DNA of 64,000 nt from Acidobacteriota bacterium (GTDB taxonomy: Bacteria > Acidobacteriota > Thermoanaerobaculia > Multivoradales > SZUA-115). Numbering within the stretch: the first letter of the stretch is position 1; each line of letters starts with the position of its first letter. The stretch covers positions 1 to 64,000 of the forward strand of contig JAJRVQ010000088.1 in NCBI GenBank assembly GCA_024277255.1. Direction: 5' to 3'. Below, piece after piece: positions 61,706 through 64,000 of this stretch. Both the position numbers and the translations under genes were made by a program. The notes beneath the pieces were generated by a model. The model was not told the DNA's origin. It searched no databases and saw only the letters and a list, made by a program, of their open reading frames with translations.

Positions 61706-62529
61706 ACGGTTGGCGGCGGTTGGCGCAGGGATGGGCGCGGCGCCTGTTCATGGAGCGACAGGTCGATCCTAGCGACCCGGCGGAGAGTCGCCAGCCCCAG
61801 CAGCGCCCTGGCGATCTCAACCTCGATGATCTCAACCTCAGCCACCTGCGGCCGGGATGGGCGCGCCAGGCCGGTCACCTCGAAGAGGGCGTCCGACTCC
61901 TCTTGGAGCGGTTGGTTGCCGTGCCCATCGGCCAGCGGCGAGCCGCCGCGCTGGAGGCGAGGCTCAAGCCATCGGCGCAACTCGCCATGGCCCTCATCCA
62001 CACCGCCCTGGCACTACCGCCTCAAGCCCGCGACGAAGCCTGCTCGCTGGCCGGCGCGGCCCAAGCGCTCGTCGGCCGTTTATCGCGCCGGGGCGAGGAT
62101 TGCCGCTTTCTTTTCGATAGCCTCGCCGCCTTTTGGATCGAGTTGGCGGAACGTCGCTTGCTGGCCAACGAATTCGGTGAGGTCGAACCCTGGCTGGAGA
62201 GGGCCCAACAGTTCATCCAGCGGGGCGAAGGAGAACCGATCCTGGCAGCTCGGCTCCGCCTGACCCACGCCCACCTCCACTGGGGGCGCGCGCAGTTGGA
62301 TGCCAGCCTGGTGGAGATCGAGGCGGCGCTTGCCTACTGTGAGCAAGTCGAAGGGAGCGAGTTCCTCGGCGCTGCCCTCTGCTTGCAGGGAGTCACCCTG
62401 GCCAGCGCCGGCAAACCCGGGCCGGCGCGCGCCTGCTTGCAGCGCTCTCTGGAGGTGAACCCAACAGGGAGTGAGCGGATCGCCCTGATGGCGACGGAGG
62501 CTTTGACCCGACTCGACGCGCTGCCATGA
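61702..62529 (+). CDS. TPR-like protein coupled to the small upstream protein
   Basis: The protein has 275 residues and starts MNGWRRLAQGWARRLF, an amphipathic basic helix. Residues 90-270 are helix pairs of TPR type: AMALIHTALALPPQARDEAC, SLAAFWIELAERRLLANEFG, RLRLTHAHLHWGRAQLDASL and GAALCLQGVTLASAGKPGPA. No membrane segment. The arrangement of a short coupled gene plus a TPR gene mirrors the pair at 306-2134, in the opposite order. A small repeated motif NLDDLNLSHL near residue 38 is of unknown meaning. Confidence 0.72.
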   Translation: MNGWRRLAQGWARRLFMERQVDPSDPAESRQPQQRPGDLNLDDLNLSHLRPGWARQAGHLEEGVRLLLERLVAVPIGQRRAAALEARLKPSAQLAMALIHTALALPPQARDEACSLAGAAQALVGRLSRRGEDCRFLFDSLAAFWIELAERRLLANEFGEVEPWLERAQQFIQRGEGEPILAARLRLTHAHLHWGRAQLDASLVEIEAALAYCEQVEGSEFLGAALCLQGVTLASAGKPGPARACLQRSLEVNPTGSERIALMATEALTRLDALP

Positions 62530-62711
62530 CGAGCCACGAACCTGGAGCCAGCCACCAGCCTCATGGCGAACGCTCGGCAAGAAATACACGCACAGAACAA
62601 ACCATCACCCATTCATGCGATCCAGACCCCTCGTTCAAGAACGAGCCCTCAAACTCCAGGCTACAACTCGTGCTTGTCGCGGTTTGCGGCCACGAAACCC
62701 GGAGATCCCCT

Positions 62712-63857
62712 ATGGCACAGCGTACTTCCGCACCCCTCGTGGTCGCCCTCGTCGTCGTCTCCCTGCTCACCACCAAGGTCTTGTTCGCCGCTACCCTTCC
62801 CGTCCCCGGACCACATGCCACGGTGCGAGCGCTCCCCATCACCAGCGAGCCAGTCGTGTCCGGGCCACAGTTCATCGCCGCCGATCGAACTGGCCACGCT
62901 TTTCTGCTCGATGGCGCCACGCTCAAGCTCTATGCACTCAGGGGCGATCGACTCACCGCCTACGGTCAGCTCGAACGGCTCAGCGCGCCCGAGCGCCCAA
63001 ACCCCGTGGTCTTCGCCGCGCTCAGCCCGTTCGGCGGCGATTGGATCTTGCTCACGCTTGCGGGGTTGGAGTACTTCCAAGATGGCAAGCAAGCCACCCT
63101 CCCCGCACCCCGGTGGCGAGCCAACTCGGTCGGCTTTGGCCCCTTCGGCCCGGTTGTCGCCGTGACCCCCGGCATCCCCGGCGGCGAAGCGACGCAGAGC
63201 CGCAAGAACGCCCCTTCGGCGGTCTACTTTGACGACAACTGGAAGACGCTTCGCGAGAGCCAACCCCTGAGGTCGCTCGATGAGTTGAGCCAGATGCGCC
63301 TGCGGCGCGACCTACTCTTCGCGGCCGGCGAGGAAAACTCGCTCTGGCTCGCCCACCGTTTTCTCTATCGGGTCCATCGCCTGAATCCTGCCGGCAAGAT
63401 CGAGCAAACCCTCGAGCTAGGGGACCGGGAAATCCAACCCCGTGAACTCAGCCACGAAGAGATCACCTTGCGCGAAGAGAGGCTCGCCCGAGCCCGCGAG
63501 GCCGGTCAGCCAGCACCACCCCAGGGCTTCCAGCACAAATCGAGTCCTCGCAAGTCAATCCAAGCGATCGCCACGGACGGCGGGACCCTCTACCTCCTAC
63601 TCGCCGCCCAAGCCACCGAGACAGGAAAGCCGGCCTTGGACCGCTGGGATCCCGCCACCCAGCGCCACGAACGGCTCAACCTCAATCTCCCTCCTTACTC
63701 GGGCCGGCGCACGATGGCGGCGGGCCGCGACGGGCTCTACATCGCCAACTACGAGGGCGATTCCGGCCGCTGGCGAATACCTTGGACGACGCTTGTCGAA
63801 GCCACGTGGGTCGCGATCGCGGATCTCGAGGCTCCGCCGGAGAAAAGCGAAGAGTAA
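62712..63857 (+). CDS. Exported protein, possibly beta-propeller
   Basis: The ATG at 62712, with GGAGAT upstream, gives 381 residues and a signal (APLVVALVVVSLLTTKVLFAA). The frame is open back to 62526, overlapping the TPR stop, but that part is not hydrophobic and would hide the signal. Blade-like repeats are visible: FIAADRTGHAFLLDGATLKL, ENSLWLAHRFLYRVHRLNPA, IATDGGTLYLLLAAQA, RDGLYIANYEGDSGRWRIPW. The size, export and closing GRWRI-type segment parallel the protein at 57076. No enzymatic residues recognised. Confidence 0.72.
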   Translation: MAQRTSAPLVVALVVVSLLTTKVLFAATLPVPGPHATVRALPITSEPVVSGPQFIAADRTGHAFLLDGATLKLYALRGDRLTAYGQLERLSAPERPNPVVFAALSPFGGDWILLTLAGLEYFQDGKQATLPAPRWRANSVGFGPFGPVVAVTPGIPGGEATQSRKNAPSAVYFDDNWKTLRESQPLRSLDELSQMRLRRDLLFAAGEENSLWLAHRFLYRVHRLNPAGKIEQTLELGDREIQPRELSHEEITLREERLARAREAGQPAPPQGFQHKSSPRKSIQAIATDGGTLYLLLAAQATETGKPALDRWDPATQRHERLNLNLPPYSGRRTMAAGRDGLYIANYEGDSGRWRIPWTTLVEATWVAIADLEAPPEKSEE

Positions 63858-63882
63858 GCAGCGATTGGGACCGATCCTTTGC

Positions 63883-63921
63883 GCTCGCTCATCGGCCCAG
63901 AAGATAGCACCGACCGCGCCG
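63883..63921. repeat. 39-bp repeat, copy 2
   Basis: It matches 56895-56933 with one mismatch (A to C at base 16). Read on the minus strand it retains the ATG and first codons of the ABC exporter (MSE), then diverges, so it is a stranded piece of that gene start. The remaining 79 bases to the window end hold nothing recognised. Confidence 0.88.
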
Positions 63922-64000
63922 CCGAACCCGCCGCTCCATGCACTTGCGTGACCTCAGTGGTCCATCGACACTGAAAAGCAAAATCATTTCGCTTTTGCGA

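Noticed and set aside
62526..62711. N-terminal extension of the last exported protein, overlapping the TPR stop
   Set aside because: The extension is hydrophilic and would bury a good signal peptide that begins at 62712 with its own ribosome binding site.

Overview
The window is about 64 kb of GC-rich, densely coded bacterial DNA with short intergenic gaps, many ATGA stop/start overlaps, frequent GTG starts and a large share of exported proteins and lipoproteins. No rRNA, tRNA or CRISPR array was seen. The mix of zinc-finger/TPR and HTH small regulators, a MurF-Alr fusion, AddAB-type recombination, a FAD oxidase, subtilase-like proteins with a MopE-like calcium motif and a kinase-like receptor suggests a soil or sediment Gram-negative from a deep lineage. 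My best guess is Acidobacteriota (Thermoanaerobaculia/Holophagae-like), with Myxococcota as an alternative. This is inference; no marker gene here settles it.

Layout. 0-3.3 kb is accessory: a fragment of a probable IS630-type transposase at the left edge, a coupled pair of CxxC/TPR-like proteins on the minus strand, and a divergent double-HTH regulator preceded by a 24-codon ORF. 3.3-17 kb is mostly housekeeping: STAS protein, rhodanese lipoprotein, FAD-linked oxidase, the conserved tesA / ybbA-ybbP divergon, a VapBC pair, an amidohydrolase lipoprotein, a kinase-like protein that has lost its catalytic Asp, and a bifunctional MurF-alanine racemase.

17-34.5 kb is the most striking block. Six consecutive exported proteins share the same recurring modules. 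They are followed by a subtilisin-like protease with an intact triad, a small lipoprotein and a second subtilase-fold protein with degenerate catalytic residues. I recognise no described family for the six paralogues; the order suggests a secreted or cell-surface assembly with its own processing protease.

34.7-57 kb: a small Ras-like GTPase, a malonyl-CoA-synthetase-like enzyme, a DUF533-like protein, gamma-glutamyltransferase, a second PIN/RHH toxin-antitoxin pair, a TAP-type alpha/beta hydrolase, a von Willebrand A protein with an exported partner, RdgC, the AddA/AddB helicase-nuclease pair with a clear terminator, a lipoprotein and an MsbA-like ABC exporter.

57-64 kb is accessory again and looks like a peptide-linked regulatory locus. 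A 60-residue Cys-rich exported peptide is translationally coupled to an exported protein. A 64-residue ORF with a strong ribosome binding site carries two copies of FGS[LF]IDPNG, the second forming its exact C-terminus, and lies just upstream of a TPR protein. A small HTH protein is divergent from a small-protein/TPR operon across a gap holding two pairs of direct repeats, and another exported protein closes the locus. HTH, TPR and tiny-ORF genes also occur together at the left end of the window, so this gene combination recurs.
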